Positions 1 to 10,041 of a stretch of 64,000 nucleotides of DNA are shown one piece after another. The stretch comes from Spironucleus salmonicida (lineage: Eukaryota > Fornicata > Diplomonadida > Hexamitidae). Numbering within the stretch: position 1 is the first letter of the stretch; each line of letters begins with the position of its first letter. The translations under genes were made by a program, and so were the position numbers. The notes beneath the pieces were generated by a model that saw nothing but the letters and a program-made list of their open reading frames with translations, was not told where the DNA came from and made no database searches. The stretch covers positions 1,050,001 to 1,114,000 of the forward strand of contig CM035318.1 of NCBI GenBank assembly GCA_000497125.2, read 5' to 3'.

Positions 1-893
1 TGTTCGACATCAGCAACAAGTACGCCCAGGAGCTGGCCAAGCAGCGCGGCTGGCTCTTCGTGCCCCCGTTCGACAGCTTCGACGTCATCGAGGGCCAGGG
101 CACCATCGCGTCCCAGCTGTACCAGCAGATGGACAAGATCGGCGAGAAGGTCGACACCATCCTCGTCAACGTGGGCGGCGGCGGCATGATCAGCGGCATC
201 TCGCTCTACGCCAAGCAGATGAACAAGAACGTGAAGATCGTCGGCGTGCAGGCCGAGCGCGTCTTCCCCCTCGAGAACTACCACAAGACCGGCGCGCACG
301 CCAAGATCGACCCCACCGCGGCCACCATCGCTGACGGCTGCAATGTGAAATGCCCCGGCGGCGTGCACAACGAGATCCTCAGGACGCACGTCGACGACTA
401 CATCGCGGTCAACGAGAACCAGGTGGCCTCCACGATCGTGAACCTGCTGCTCAGGACCAAGACGGTGTCCGAGGGCGCCGGCTGCATGGGCCTCGCCGCC
501 CTGCTCTACGGCAAGTACAAGCCGCAGGTGGACGAGAACGTCGCGGTGGTCATCTGCGGCGGCAACATCGACATCGCGAGGCTCCACAGCATCTACAAGA
601 TGGGGCTCATCGGGCTCGGCAAGATGCTCAAGGTCAAGCTCATCATCGCCAGCAAGACCGGCCAGCTGGGCCAGTTCACGCGCATCGTCGCCAAGTACGC
701 GGGCACCATCACCTACGTGAGGCACGCCTCCAACGAGGGCCAGGTGACCTGGGACAGCAGCGTGGTCCAGTTCGAGATCACGGTGCCCACCTGCGCCGCC
801 ACGCAGGCCTTGAGGCAGGAGCTCGCAGCGCAGTACAAGGGGAGCAAGATAAGCTTCCCGGGCAGCGGCCTGCTTCCGGACGCCGTGCAGTGA
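1..893 (+). CDS. Threonine dehydratase, PLP-dependent (5' end outside window)
   Basis: The first full codon is at position 3 and the gene ends at TGA 891-893, so about 296 C-terminal codons are present. The catalytic PLP lysine lies upstream and is not seen. A glycine-rich phosphate-binding loop (VNVGGGGMISGIS) and the downstream SEGAG and CGGNID motifs place it in the fold type II serine/threonine dehydratase family, which converts threonine to 2-oxobutyrate and ammonia. The last ~80 residues (from KVKLIIASKTGQLGQF) resemble an ACT regulatory domain, as in catabolic threonine dehydratases. All Gln codons are CAG, matching its high GC. It is convergent with the next gene, 53 bp away. Serine racemase is the main alternative, but the ACT-like tail favours threonine dehydratase. 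Confidence 0.85.
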   Translation, partial: FDISNKYAQELAKQRGWLFVPPFDSFDVIEGQGTIASQLYQQMDKIGEKVDTILVNVGGGGMISGISLYAKQMNKNVKIVGVQAERVFPLENYHKTGAHAKIDPTAATIADGCNVKCPGGVHNEILRTHVDDYIAVNENQVASTIVNLLLRTKTVSEGAGCMGLAALLYGKYKPQVDENVAVVICGGNIDIARLHSIYKMGLIGLGKMLKVKLIIASKTGQLGQFTRIVAKYAGTITYVRHASNEGQVTWDSSVVQFEITVPTCAATQALRQELAAQYKGSKISFPGSGLLPDAVQ

Positions 894-946
894 TGCTTTC
901 TCTCTTTCACTGGCCGCCGTGTCAATGCATATATATATCCCTCCGC

Positions 947-1237
947 TCACTGAAAGTCCTCCGTCAGCCGGTATCCCCGCGGCACGCGCCTCTGGCTGTA
1001 GCCCGACTTGAGCTGCCCGCGGTCCCTGCGCACCAGCAGCTGCGGGTCGTAGTCGCTGAAGCGGTAGTACTGCTCCGCGGCGGGGCGGTAGTTGCCCTGG
1101 ATCTGGGACTTCGACACGTACGCCGGCTCCGAGAGGTCGATGCGCTCCGTGGTGTAGATCTGCCAGTGGTTGAAGACCGGCTCCTGCGGGCGGTGGTTCT
1201 GCCGCTGCAGCTCGTAGCCCTTCCGGAGGCGCAGCAT
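947..1237 (-). CDS. Small basic, Tyr/Arg/Gln-rich protein (96 aa), unknown
   Basis: This is an open frame from ATG (1235-1237), preceded by CCCAAA on the coding strand, to TGA (947-949). The protein is basic and rich in Tyr, Arg, Gln and Pro, with no predicted membrane segment or coiled coil. Such composition is common in small microtubule-associated flagellar proteins, but I recognise no family. A longer upstream extension of the frame is possible but would run through the neighbouring gene. The start lies about 30 bp from the stop of the next gene upstream on the same strand (1266), so the intergenic space is minimal. Confidence 0.55.
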   Translation of the reverse strand: MLRLRKGYELQRQNHRPQEPVFNHWQIYTTERIDLSEPAYVSKSQIQGNYRPAAEQYYRFSDYDPQLLVRRDRGQLKSGYSQRRVPRGYRLTEDFQ

Positions 1238-1265
1238 TTTGGGAGGGGTGGAGATGGAAAGACGC

Positions 1266-1814
1266 TCACTGCACAATGCCACGGATGCGCGCCACCTTCG
1301 CGTTCGCCAGCCCCAGCAGCTCGCCCTGCTTCCCCGCCAGCGCGCTCGCGGCGTCGAGCTCGGCGAGGCTGAACCGGGCCACCTGGCGCCTGACCCCCTC
1401 CAGCTCGCGGCGGATGGCGCCCATCTCAGCCCGCAGGCCCGCGGTGAGGGCGGCTTCCTGCTGCAGAGCCTCCTGGGATGGCGCTTCCCGGACCGCGGTC
1501 GGTGCTGGGGCGGCCTGGTGCGTGGCCGCGAGCGGGGCAGCCGGCATGCCGTCCCCCAGGGGCGCGGGGAACTGGTGGTGCCTACCCGGGGCGACGGCAT
1601 GGTGCATAGCGGTCTGCCGCTGGGTGCTGACGATCTGGGCGATGTCGGACTCGTCGGGCCGCCGGAGCGTGCGCCTGGCGACCCCGATCTTGTGCTCCAG
1701 CGCCGTCTGCAGGTCCGCAATCGACAGCATGGAGCTCTCCGGCCCAGCTCCGGGTGAGGCGCGCGCCCCCTGTCTGGAGGCCCTGGACCTGGCGGTCTCG
1801 GGAACTCTGTGCAT
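1266..1814 (-). CDS. Ala/Arg/Gln-rich protein with C-terminal helix (182 aa), unknown
   Basis: Open from ATG 1812-1814 (preceded by CTTAAA) to TGA 1266-1268. An alternative start at MLSIADLQ lies 28 codons further in. The N-terminal and central parts are Ala/Pro/Gln-rich. The last ~80 residues (from EALQQEAAL) form a charged heptad-like helix likely to be a short coiled coil. The sequence GTATAATAAT sits about 20 bp upstream of the ATG, resembling elements before other genes here. Function not recognised. Confidence 0.55.
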   Translation of the reverse strand: MHRVPETARSRASRQGARASPGAGPESSMLSIADLQTALEHKIGVARRTLRRPDESDIAQIVSTQRQTAMHHAVAPGRHHQFPAPLGDGMPAAPLAATHQAAPAPTAVREAPSQEALQQEAALTAGLRAEMGAIRRELEGVRRQVARFSLAELDAASALAGKQGELLGLANAKVARIRGIVQ

Positions 1815-1845
1815 TTAAGTTCCGCCCGAGTGAATTATTATACGC

Positions 1846-4182
1846 TCAGTCGTAAAAGCCCTCCTCCGCGCCCTCCACGCCGAACTGCCGCTGGTGCTCC
1901 TTGATCGTCCGCGTGAGCACGGTCTCGCGCTGGGCGCCCTCCACCTTGCGGGCCATCGCGGGCTTCGTGAAGTGCGGCCGGGCGAACTCCTCGGCCGCCT
2001 CCTCGCGGTAGACCTTCCGCGGCACCCGCACCATCTCGTCGTTCTTCGCCTGCTCGAACCGCTTCCGGTGCGCCGCCGCCAGCTTGCGCTTCGCTGCGCG
2101 GACCTCCAGGGGGCTGACACGGGTCAGGAACTCCTTGGAGCGGTCGAACAGGATCTCGGTCTTCTGCAGTACCCCGTCCGCCAGCAGCCCGTCCCGCTCG
2201 GCCCGGGAGGCGAAGCGCAGGCCCATCGCCAGGTTCGCGAGGGCGAGCTGGAGGAAGTGCTGCTGCTCGCGGATGTCGTCCAGCTGGAACTCCTTGAGGA
2301 AGCGGTAGGGCTTCGCCGCGAACTGCACCTTCTGCACCAGGGGAGACTTGTTCAGCACGTAGTGCCGGCCGTCCTTGAGCACGTACTGGTTGCACATCTG
2401 GAGCACCCGGATGTGCTCCTCCAGCTCCTGCGCTCCGAGCCCCGCCGTCTCCAGCGGCACGTAGAAGCCGTAGATCGCCTCCGTCTCCGCCCTCACCCGC
2501 GCGATGCTCTCCTCGCAGCGGCAGATCTGGTGCTGCAGCGCCTGCACGCACGAGTCATCCGTCCGTGCGGCGCTCTGGAGGCTCTGGAGCTGCTGCAGGT
2601 CGCTCTGCTTGTCGGTTTGGTTCACGCTCGCCTGCTGCAGGCACTCCAGGCACTGGATCACGGACTTGAAGTGGAGGTTGGGCGGCACCACGGAGTGGAT
2701 CAGCAGGTCGAACGCCTCCCTCAGCACCGGCAGGCCGTGCCGGAGGTCGTACGCCAGGCCGACCTTCTCCAGGTCGAAGTCGTAGAACTGCTTGTCGATG
2801 CGGAAGTTCTGGAACTGCCCGAAGGCCCTGAAGAGCTCGTGCTTCTGGCACCGCACCAGCGCGTCGCAAACCCGCTCGGCCAGGCTGTCGCCCCGGTTGA
2901 AGTTCGTCGTCCGCGAGGCCGCTACCTGGATCTGGCCCGGGTCGGATATCTGCGGGAGCGCAATGTCGTAGTGCTGTGCAATGTCTACGGACGTGGCCGC
3001 CATGATCCGCCCCCGGATGTCCCGCAGCATGTCGGCCAGGTTGAAGTCGATGAACACCAGCGCCGTGTCCTGCCTGTTCACCTTCTGGAACGTCTCGTCC
3101 TGGAAGTCGGCCAGCCGGTGCGAGTAGGACGCGAACTTGATGACCTCGGGTAGGCGGAGCGCGTCCATCTCCCCCTCGAGCGCGGGCTCCTGGACGCCGT
3201 GCGCGCTCTGCGGCACGCTTGGCTCGAAGTGGTGTGCGGCCGCCGCCGAGGCCGTGGGGGTCTGCAGCCGCGACTTGGTGTCATTTCCCTGGTCCTTGAT
3301 CTGGCGCATCAGGTCCTCCTCCTTGACGCGCAGCTCGGCCACCGACGCCTTCAGGATGCCCAGCTGCGCGAGGCTGTCCACGAGCAGCTTCGACCGCAAG
3401 CTCGCGCTCAGCAGCTGCGACTCGAGCGAGATGTGGCCCAGCAGGTCGTCCAGCGTCATGCGCAGGCTGGTCTCCTTCTGCGCGAGCGCCTCGATGATTT
3501 GGCCCAGGTCGTCGTTCTTGGTCGCCTCCGAGCTCGCCTCCGCGAACACCAGATGCTGTATCTCGGCCAGCTTGGCGAAACCGCTGTCGATGCCCGCCTC
3601 CAGCCGGTCCAGGCCCTCGAGGCGGCCCGCGACGCCCTCCACGAGCCCGCCGGCGCAGCTGATTGTGGTGGTGGAGTGCGTGAGGAGCCGCACGAACTCC
3701 AGCTCCCGGGCCACGAACTCGCTCCGGTTCAGCTCGTGGTACTTCTTCGCGTAGATCGTCGGGCGCGGCGGCTGCACGGAGAGCAGCAGGTCGCTGGCCT
3801 CCGGCGCGGGGGAGGCCGGCGCGGCGCTCTGCACCGCGGTGCTGCGCTGCTGCTTCAGCGTCTGGTGCTCGCACATCCGGCGGTAGAGGACCTGCTGCTG
3901 CAGCTGCGAGGTGTAGCGCTTGGGAAACTCGCACGCCTCGATCTCGCTCTGGACCAGGCTCTTTGCGTCCTCGAGCTTCTGGGACCTCGCCGCCTGCAGC
4001 TGCTCCTGCCTCTGCAGCTTCGCAGCGCGCTTCTCGGCCTCCTGCACCGCGAAGTCCTCGTAGAAGGCCCTATTCTGCTTCTTCAGGGCCGAGAGGGAGA
4101 GCGTGGCTGGGCGCTGGAAGGACTTCATGGAGGACTTGAGCGTTGGTGTGATCGAGGTTGCGAATGGGTTGGATGAGTTCAT
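1846..4182 (-). CDS. Large helical/coiled-coil protein (778 aa), unknown
   Basis: I chose ATG 4180-4182 (protein MNSSNPF). The longer frame would begin at a TTG five codons upstream. It ends at TGA 1846-1848. No in-frame TAA/TAG occurs although Gln is abundant, because every Gln is CAG/CAA. Residues ~45-115 are a Lys/Gln/Glu-rich helix with an RRM-like RYTSQLQQQ stretch. Further helical segments lie at ~190-320 and ~545-600, and the C-terminus is basic. There is no signal peptide or membrane segment. The layout suggests a cytoskeletal or basal-body component, but that is only inference. ATTATTATAC lies about 30 bp upstream of the start on the coding strand. Confidence 0.7.
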   Translation of the reverse strand: MNSSNPFATSITPTLKSSMKSFQRPATLSLSALKKQNRAFYEDFAVQEAEKRAAKLQRQEQLQAARSQKLEDAKSLVQSEIEACEFPKRYTSQLQQQVLYRRMCEHQTLKQQRSTAVQSAAPASPAPEASDLLLSVQPPRPTIYAKKYHELNRSEFVARELEFVRLLTHSTTTISCAGGLVEGVAGRLEGLDRLEAGIDSGFAKLAEIQHLVFAEASSEATKNDDLGQIIEALAQKETSLRMTLDDLLGHISLESQLLSASLRSKLLVDSLAQLGILKASVAELRVKEEDLMRQIKDQGNDTKSRLQTPTASAAAAHHFEPSVPQSAHGVQEPALEGEMDALRLPEVIKFASYSHRLADFQDETFQKVNRQDTALVFIDFNLADMLRDIRGRIMAATSVDIAQHYDIALPQISDPGQIQVAASRTTNFNRGDSLAERVCDALVRCQKHELFRAFGQFQNFRIDKQFYDFDLEKVGLAYDLRHGLPVLREAFDLLIHSVVPPNLHFKSVIQCLECLQQASVNQTDKQSDLQQLQSLQSAARTDDSCVQALQHQICRCEESIARVRAETEAIYGFYVPLETAGLGAQELEEHIRVLQMCNQYVLKDGRHYVLNKSPLVQKVQFAAKPYRFLKEFQLDDIREQQHFLQLALANLAMGLRFASRAERDGLLADGVLQKTEILFDRSKEFLTRVSPLEVRAAKRKLAAAHRKRFEQAKNDEMVRVPRKVYREEAAEEFARPHFTKPAMARKVEGAQRETVLTRTIKEHQRQFGVEGAEEGFYD

Positions 4183-4211
4183 AATGCGATGCGGCAAGTA
4201 TCCCGCCCTCG

Positions 4212-4221
4212 GTATAATAAT
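4212..4221 (-). promoter_or_regulatory. Putative core promoter element ATTATTATAC
   Basis: The 10-mer reads ATTATTATAC on the coding strand and lies about 30 bp upstream of the ATG at 4182. The same 10-mer occurs before the genes starting at 10042, 23314 and 57058, at 32-45 bp from the start codon. Confidence 0.4.
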
Positions 4222-4595
4222 ACTCCAAAATGCAGTGAAATGAAACGCTAGCGCTGGGACATGTTGCTAGCGTCAGGCAGGGTCCGGCCACTGCCTGGTG
4301 GTGTTTGCGTACGACCTTGGTCACCAGAGGCGGCCGCTTAGTAGTCCACGTCCACGCTTATAGAATGCGTGCGACGCGCGTGCCGATGCGAGTCGTATGC
4401 TCGTAGCAGTACTTTTGCGCTACGATTTTGCGGAACGCGCGCGAATTAGCATCTTTGGTATTTACGGCAAACGGCCACTCACAGATGAGCGTTTACTTGC
4501 GCATTGCGAATGCAAACTGGCATGTCGGTTTTGGCGGTTGTACTAGCCCCGAATACTCGCAACCTCAAGTACGCTCGATAAAGAAATTAACTCTG
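4222..4595. other. Intergenic region, mixed composition
   Basis: This lies between the start of the 778-aa gene and the end of the LRR-like gene. A 73-codon plus-strand frame (4428-4649) overlaps the LRR gene antisense and is not supported. No RNA gene was seen. Confidence 0.4.
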
Positions 4596-7064
4596 TCACT
4601 TCTGGTCCGCGTTGAGCACTCCAGAGCTATGCTTTACAAGGAAAAATAGCTGCTTAAACTGGACAAATCGCTTCAAGCGCACTGGGAACACCAATTCTAC
4701 ATGGTACATGATTGCATCCTCCCACGTAATCTGTCTGTCGTAAGATGATTGGTGCTATTTGAACATTCTGCCATCCTTGTAATAATACGTCATCTTAATA
4801 TTCAGCCCTAAATAGTACTTCAATCCCGCCCTCAAGACAAAACTATCGATATTCAAGTGTGATAGCTGTTCGGGGTCATACGACGCGGATTTGGCGACTT
4901 TAATGCTATTGATATATAAGTACTGTATAGATTTCATTTTTATTAACTACTCGAACTAGGAAACACAGCTTTTTTGAATCTTGACCCCTACAATTTTCAC
5001 GTACTTGATGTCTAGCAAAACAGGTACCGACAACGTTGAGATCTAAATATTATCAAGTGATATCTTCTTAAGAGTGTTGACGATGTACAATTATATAAAA
5101 TTTACATTATTGTGCACCATGTATCTCGAGATCGAGAGTTCTTCCAAAACCTCGCAACTCTGTAGCGCTGTAGACAGAAGATCCTTGTCAATGAACGTCT
5201 CCAGCATGCGCTCATGTTTGGTCTGCGGGTCTTCATTGCTGTGTAAAGCAGCAGATTTGCGGTCCAGAACCACAATACCCGGCATCCTATTAGCCTCTCC
5301 AGACGCACCCACAACCGATTCAGATTCAGCATGCCCTGATGCGGAATCCGCGATAGGTTCATAAATTTCAGTTTCGAACAAGTTCAACCGTTTCATGCAT
5401 TTTGGGAGCGAAAAGCTGTGCAAAATTTGGCAGTGATAGCTCTGCTCCACCAACTCTGTCTTCTCTGTATCAATTACTGTGAGATTCCCAATGAGGCTGA
5501 AACTGTGCTGCACCTCGGTGAAAATGTGCTCAGGAACGATCAGCTAGTCGACTTTCACAATGGATATAAGTTCAAAGGTTTACCTGCAAAACGTATCAAA
5601 TATACGCTGGCTTTATTCCCCGCTCAGCAGGACTTCCTCTAGGGACAATCTAACCAAGCCCTCACAATACGGAACGCAATCCAGTAGGAAGCTGTCGTGC
5701 GGCGCCATCGCCTTACACTGCTACTGACTGTAATTGTAAAAATCTGATTTTAGAGTTAGCCCCTAAAAACTATCGGGGAAGGCATATGAAAAATTCCCGA
5801 TGACCACATTGTTAAGGACGTAGTTCTGGACTTTGCACAGAATTTCCAGGTTAAGAATTGCGTAAAAGCTGATTTCAAGATGCTCCAGGCACTGTGTATG
5901 CTCTCCTATGACAAATTTTTCCATTGATTGCTTTGTAGAATACCTTTTGCTGAAGAACCGCCCTGGATCCAATACAAGCTTTTTTAGATCGGCTATCTAG
6001 TTGACTCCCGCAAAGATATCCATAAACTTAGAGCATTTATTCTGCTCCGTATACATTATCATCTCCTCTACAGTGCTACCGCTAACAACAACACTACTTA
6101 TGCTGGTTGTTGCATTGAGCTTTAGCACAGAAACTTTTGATTCCCGTAATTCTAAGGCCTCTATCGTGTCTCTTTAGGCGGACTCAGGCCTGGTCAAGTC
6201 CAAACTGTTAGTGTCTACGTTTATCTGAATCTAGCCTTCGAACTCAGTAACTAGAGAATTTATCGCCTGCTCAACGACCTAACAAACTTAACTCTTATGT
6301 TTTATAGATATAAAGCTATTTTCGCGAATATTAAATGGAAGATTAGCAGATATATTAAGTTATTCAGCTTAATAAAAGTTAATACTGTTGAACTTATCGC
6401 TAAAAATTGCATTCTCTATAATATTTAGCTACAGTTCAGCAGTAGCACATGCATTTTCCAGAATTCGTTTTGAGTTGCTTGGGGTAGAATCTGCGCATAT
6501 AATCTATATGCAATACGCCAAAAACAGGTTAGGAAACAGATCAAGCTGCGCGTCGGTAATATTTATTTTCACTGGCTGTATTGGGTACTGCTCAAATACC
6601 TTATTGTCAGCTATTTAGTAGAGGTAATTGAACATCACTTTAATGCCATTAATGAGTAAAGTTTGAATATGTTGTGCCTCCGTGAGCCAAATTGCAGAGA
6701 TTGCGTTCAGTTCGCAAACCAAAACCTTAGGCTTTAGCAGGATGAACTGCTTGTTGCTATAAACTTATATGTTATATGCTGTAACTATATCGTAGTATGC
6801 TAAAGTATCAACTTTGCAACCAGATAAGTTAACTAAAGTATTTTCACCTCCTGTTAACTTTAATTTAGATTCTTCAATCAGCAGTTCAGTGTTGCTGACA
6901 GCCTAAAAATATTTGTTATTTGTTATATGCTTGTACTTTGAAGAGTAAGTAACAGAGAACTTTACACTCTCAGCATTTACAATACTTACACATTTATCAT
7001 CATCATGAAGTTTTACTGTTTTACCGGTGTAGTCGCATACATTACAATCATAGCTTACCTCCAT
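4596..7064 (-). CDS. Leucine-rich-repeat-like protein (822 aa)
   Basis: One continuous TGA-free frame of 823 codons from ATG 7062-7064 (protein MEVSYDCNVC) to TGA 4596-4598, with many in-frame TAA/TAG read as Gln. Repeated units of the type L-x-x-L-x-I/L with Asn, Cys or Ser spacers (for example LEHLEISF, VLEELSIS, IQYLYINSI) run through most of the protein, as in irregular LRR/BspA-like solenoids. The N-terminal ~30 residues hold four Cys. No signal peptide or membrane span is evident. The GC content drops sharply toward the 5' end of the gene. An N-terminal extension is technically open up to 7664 but is AT-rich and unlike protein. It belongs to the same loose family as the LRR proteins at 20005-21090 and 38372-39862. 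Function unknown. Confidence 0.75.
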
Positions 7065-7688
7065 TTAGAAAATATTAATAGGTACTATTATACTATGCTA
7101 TGTAAATAGGGAGCGTAACCTGATATAATGTTTTATAGTAGGTGGGTGCAATATTGCAATATACTTGTTATATTCATTATAGCAAAAGTGGTTTATGTAT
7201 ATTAACATGTATAATAATAGGGTATGTGAAATTGCTGATTGCTGGTAATATATAATTATTTGTGCGGACTAGGCTTGAGTAGGTAGCTCACGGCGCTGTC
7301 CATCAATGCTTTTATCTGGTCTAGCGGGCTGGACCAGAACCGAGTTAATATGGTAATCAGCACGGATAATCTAAAACATTAAATAGTAAACTCGAATAGT
7401 TAGAAATTTCTCCTGCACGTGTGAGCGCAAACAATGCAGCCTGCATATCAACTCTGCATAACTAATGCGCATAAGGGTGGTATCCTGCTCGCCTAAAAAA
7501 TGTATTTGCAGTATTACTTTACGGTGCGCCGCACTCATATTTAGCTATAACTAATAAGACGCGACAATACCGTATACAAGCACCAATAAAGCTAAAACTA
7601 AGACGATAGCAAAATATTCTAAGCCCAACCGAGCATTTCCTAACCAAAAATTTGAAACACCGTGTCAGGCCTGCAAATCTGAACTACC
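7065..7688. other. AT-rich intergenic region with conflicting open frames
   Basis: Both strands are open for stretches when only TGA is a stop. The minus-strand extension of the LRR gene (to 7664) and plus-strand frames cannot be told apart by eye, and no family match was seen. Confidence 0.3.
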
Positions 7689-8585
7689 ATGCGCGCAATT
7701 TGTAAACGCTACTGCATGTGGGAGCGGACACTGTTAATTTCAAGATCTGCAGTATAAAAGCCTAGCATGAAACTACCACCCACTTACTTCAAACCATAAA
7801 TATTAGAATAAAACTGGCGTAGTGCTCCTGAAATCATAGATGACATCACACCATTACTAGACTTTAACAATAATTATAGTCTAGCTAATCTCCACAATTT
7901 TATTCAATTCGAATAGAGGAACTATACTAATGAAATTGACCTTGCCTTTATCAGTGGGTGTATCGATGGAGACTAATGGGTTTTTCCTGGCGAGCTAGCA
8001 AGATGGGGATGGTACGAATTTATAGCTGGTACAAAATGTGGTTACAATTATTTAAAGACGATTTGGAACGTGAAAGATGCGGGCTACTATGAAGATCTAA
8101 AATAGATACATTTAGACTATATAACCTGTTTAATATAGGTTAAAAAGCTTCATAACAGTGATATAACTGCTTAAGAACGACTATAGAGATTGTCCATCAA
8201 ACTAACAAGATCAAAACTGACCCACATCCACGACACTAACCCCATTTAAACCCCATTCCCCTAGTATTATTATGTCTTAATTTTCATTATTACTACTAAA
8301 ATGAAAATTTTAGATTTCGGATTAAATGCTAATACGATAAATACTGTAAAATACCAATCAGCTAAATCACACATAAACATCAGCATTTATAGTACTTCTT
8401 CAGCTGACTGTACTCCTCGTATTCTTCCCTACCAAAGACGCAAAAAACTACTTCCCCTTCGAACTCGCTTCTCAGGACTGTTTGAAATGCAATTTCGGCA
8501 GCTTCCGTAAGCGGGAACTGATATATCCCGCACGATAAGCACGGAAAGCTTACAGATCTTATTTTAAGCTTTTTGCACATCTAAA
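7689..8585 (+). CDS. Uncertain ORF, possible gene or gene remnant
   Basis: The frame opens after TGA 7680-7682, has an ATG at 7689, and runs TGA-free to 8583-8585. Residues ~55-180 look like genuine protein (for example DQWVFPGELARWGWYEF and KTIWNVKDAGYYEDL), with balanced composition and in-frame TAA/TAG as Gln. The last ~200 bp overlap the macro-domain gene antisense, so the true end is probably nearer 8280, or the frame has lost its stop. No family recognised. Confidence 0.33.
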
Positions 8586-8913
8586 TGACATTGTTGTAGC
8601 AGCTGGTAAGGATTTACGATCTGTTTTCGTTATCTCGCGTGCGACAGTCAGGACCCACTGTGTGAATAATAAACTCCTGGGCCAGGTTGAAGGCTGGTGT
8701 AGCTACTGCTGATCCTGACTCGCAGAATCCTATTTGTTCGGTAGCGATCTAGAGGTCTGGACCTGCAGCTTTATAGATCGCGCCACAGACACCACCTCCT
8801 GGGTAAAGCTACTTGTTTGCTGCGTTAACTATGGCTTAAGTATGCTGTTATGTTATTGAATCTTTTGATAACGAGATTTTAAGTTTCGAGGAAAATGGAA
8901 TTGGTTGATTCAT
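8380..8913 (-). CDS. Macro-domain protein (ADP-ribose binding/hydrolase type)
   Basis: A 177-aa protein from ATG 8911-8913 (MNQPIPFSS) to TGA 8380-8382, essentially one macro domain. Diagnostic motifs are AIVNAANKQL (27-36), the glycine loop PGGGVCGAIYKAAG (38-51), the HTVGP strand (84-88) and the second phosphate loop SFPCLSCGIYQFP (122-134). These match MacroD-type enzymes that remove or bind mono-ADP-ribose or O-acetyl-ADP-ribose. The Asn-Ala-Ala-Asn core and Gly-rich loop are intact, so activity is plausible. In-frame TAA/TAG (for example at codons 22, 26 and 35) read as Gln where homologues tolerate polar residues. A sirtuin, whose product O-acetyl-ADP-ribose is a macro-domain substrate, is encoded 13 kb away. 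Confidence 0.88.
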
Positions 8914-9152
8914 TAATAATAGGAAAGAGTAATATATTAATATTATATAACATTAATTATGTAAGTTAGAATAAACGAAATGTAACTTACTTTAAGTAAA
9001 ATTCATTATCAGCATACGTTTATAAAGATACTGATATTGAAAAATATTTCTACTATTAAATAATATATAAATTTAATATATTATATTTTCCTTTATGAAT
9101 TACTTATTTGAGTATTTATATACAATATAGTTAAATAATTACTTTCTGATCA

Positions 9153-9980
9153 ATGGATAATAATACCTATGATGACCCAAATAGGTATCTTTTAGCAATA
9201 GCGTAATATGTTTCGAAGATTCATACTAGTTTACCGTCAGTTTAACTATTAATGTCCAACCATAGTCTACTACATTAATATGTTTAGTCAATTAAGGTTG
9301 ATTGGCATAAAATCGCATAGGATCTTTAAATTAATAGAAATAAAATATACCACTGGTACTATGAGACATATCTAAGACACGTTACACAAGATAAAATAGA
9401 GAAAGAAGATAAGGCAGAAATGACTCAACTAATTGTTGAAGCAATTATTTCGCGACGAATTCTTGACCCTACGTTTTAATAATAATTAAAAAGTGAAGTA
9501 TTTGGTGATAGAAAAGTTCATCGCGCTGACTTTTCTATGACGTATAATAATATAATAAGAACCAAAGTGGTTAAAGAGATGATTTAAAAACATAATTTAC
9601 AGCTTCCTGGAAAGAGAACGGGTTAGTCAAACTTCTAATCACGAGCAATTTCGCCAGGCCAATCTTTCATTGCTGATGTAGTTCCAGTTCCGGCATAGAG
9701 CTATATGGTTTCACCGCCATAGTTTCCAAACATTATCATTCCCAATATACCGATATAACAATAAAATCAGCAATTTGCAGCATTTAACGAAAGATACAAA
9801 TTTGAACCATTCAAAGACGAGGAAGTGCAATATTTTTTAAATAATTGCCCTAGTCCGCAGTTGGAGACTAGGGACCTAAGCATTGAACCGTAAAGCTTTG
9901 AATTTATGACCTTTCAAGACGAGGCCAATAACTTTCCTTGGGACCAACTTACTTACAAGCTCGAAGTTCTCAAAAAGTGA
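9153..9980 (+). CDS. Myb/SANT-like DNA-binding protein (275 aa)
   Basis: TGA-free from ATG 9153 (directly after an in-frame TGA) to TGA 9978-9980, with many TAA/TAG as Gln. Residues ~48-75 (DWHKIAQDLQINRNKIYHWY) carry the spaced aromatic and basic residues of a Myb/SANT helix-turn-helix. The next ~70 residues are helical and charged, followed by a Pro/Gln/Asn-rich middle and an acidic aromatic C-terminus (EFMTFQDEANNFPWDQL) that could be an activation region. The gene at 27818-28252 shares the pattern of a YY..T/NTW...Y turn followed by an LIxE/LIVEAI helix. It probably acts in the nucleus as a transcription factor; this is inferred from the fold signature only. The 61-bp gap to the next gene carries that gene's promoter. 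Confidence 0.68.
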
Positions 9981-9996
9981 GTTTTATTGAATATGC

Positions 9997-10006
9997 ATTA
10001 TTATAC
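9997..10006 (+). promoter_or_regulatory. Putative core promoter element ATTATTATAC
   Basis: Located 36-45 bp upstream of the ATG at 10042, inside the 61-bp gap after the Myb-like gene. Confidence 0.4.
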
Positions 10007-10041
10007 GTTATATATCAATATTTCCTAAAAATACAAATTTT

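Noticed and set aside
350-1372. 340-codon Arg-rich frame overlapping threonine dehydratase
   Set aside because: Extreme Arg/Gly/Ala composition on GC-rich DNA and overlap with a clear enzyme gene; a frame shadow.
7065-7664. N-terminal extension of the LRR-like protein
   Set aside because: The frame is open but the DNA is intergenic-like and the residues (long Ile/Tyr/His runs) are unlike the protein that follows the ATG at 7064.
8301-8510. 69-codon ORF starting ATG AAA ATT
   Set aside because: Antisense to the macro-domain gene and part of the larger uncertain frame from 7689.
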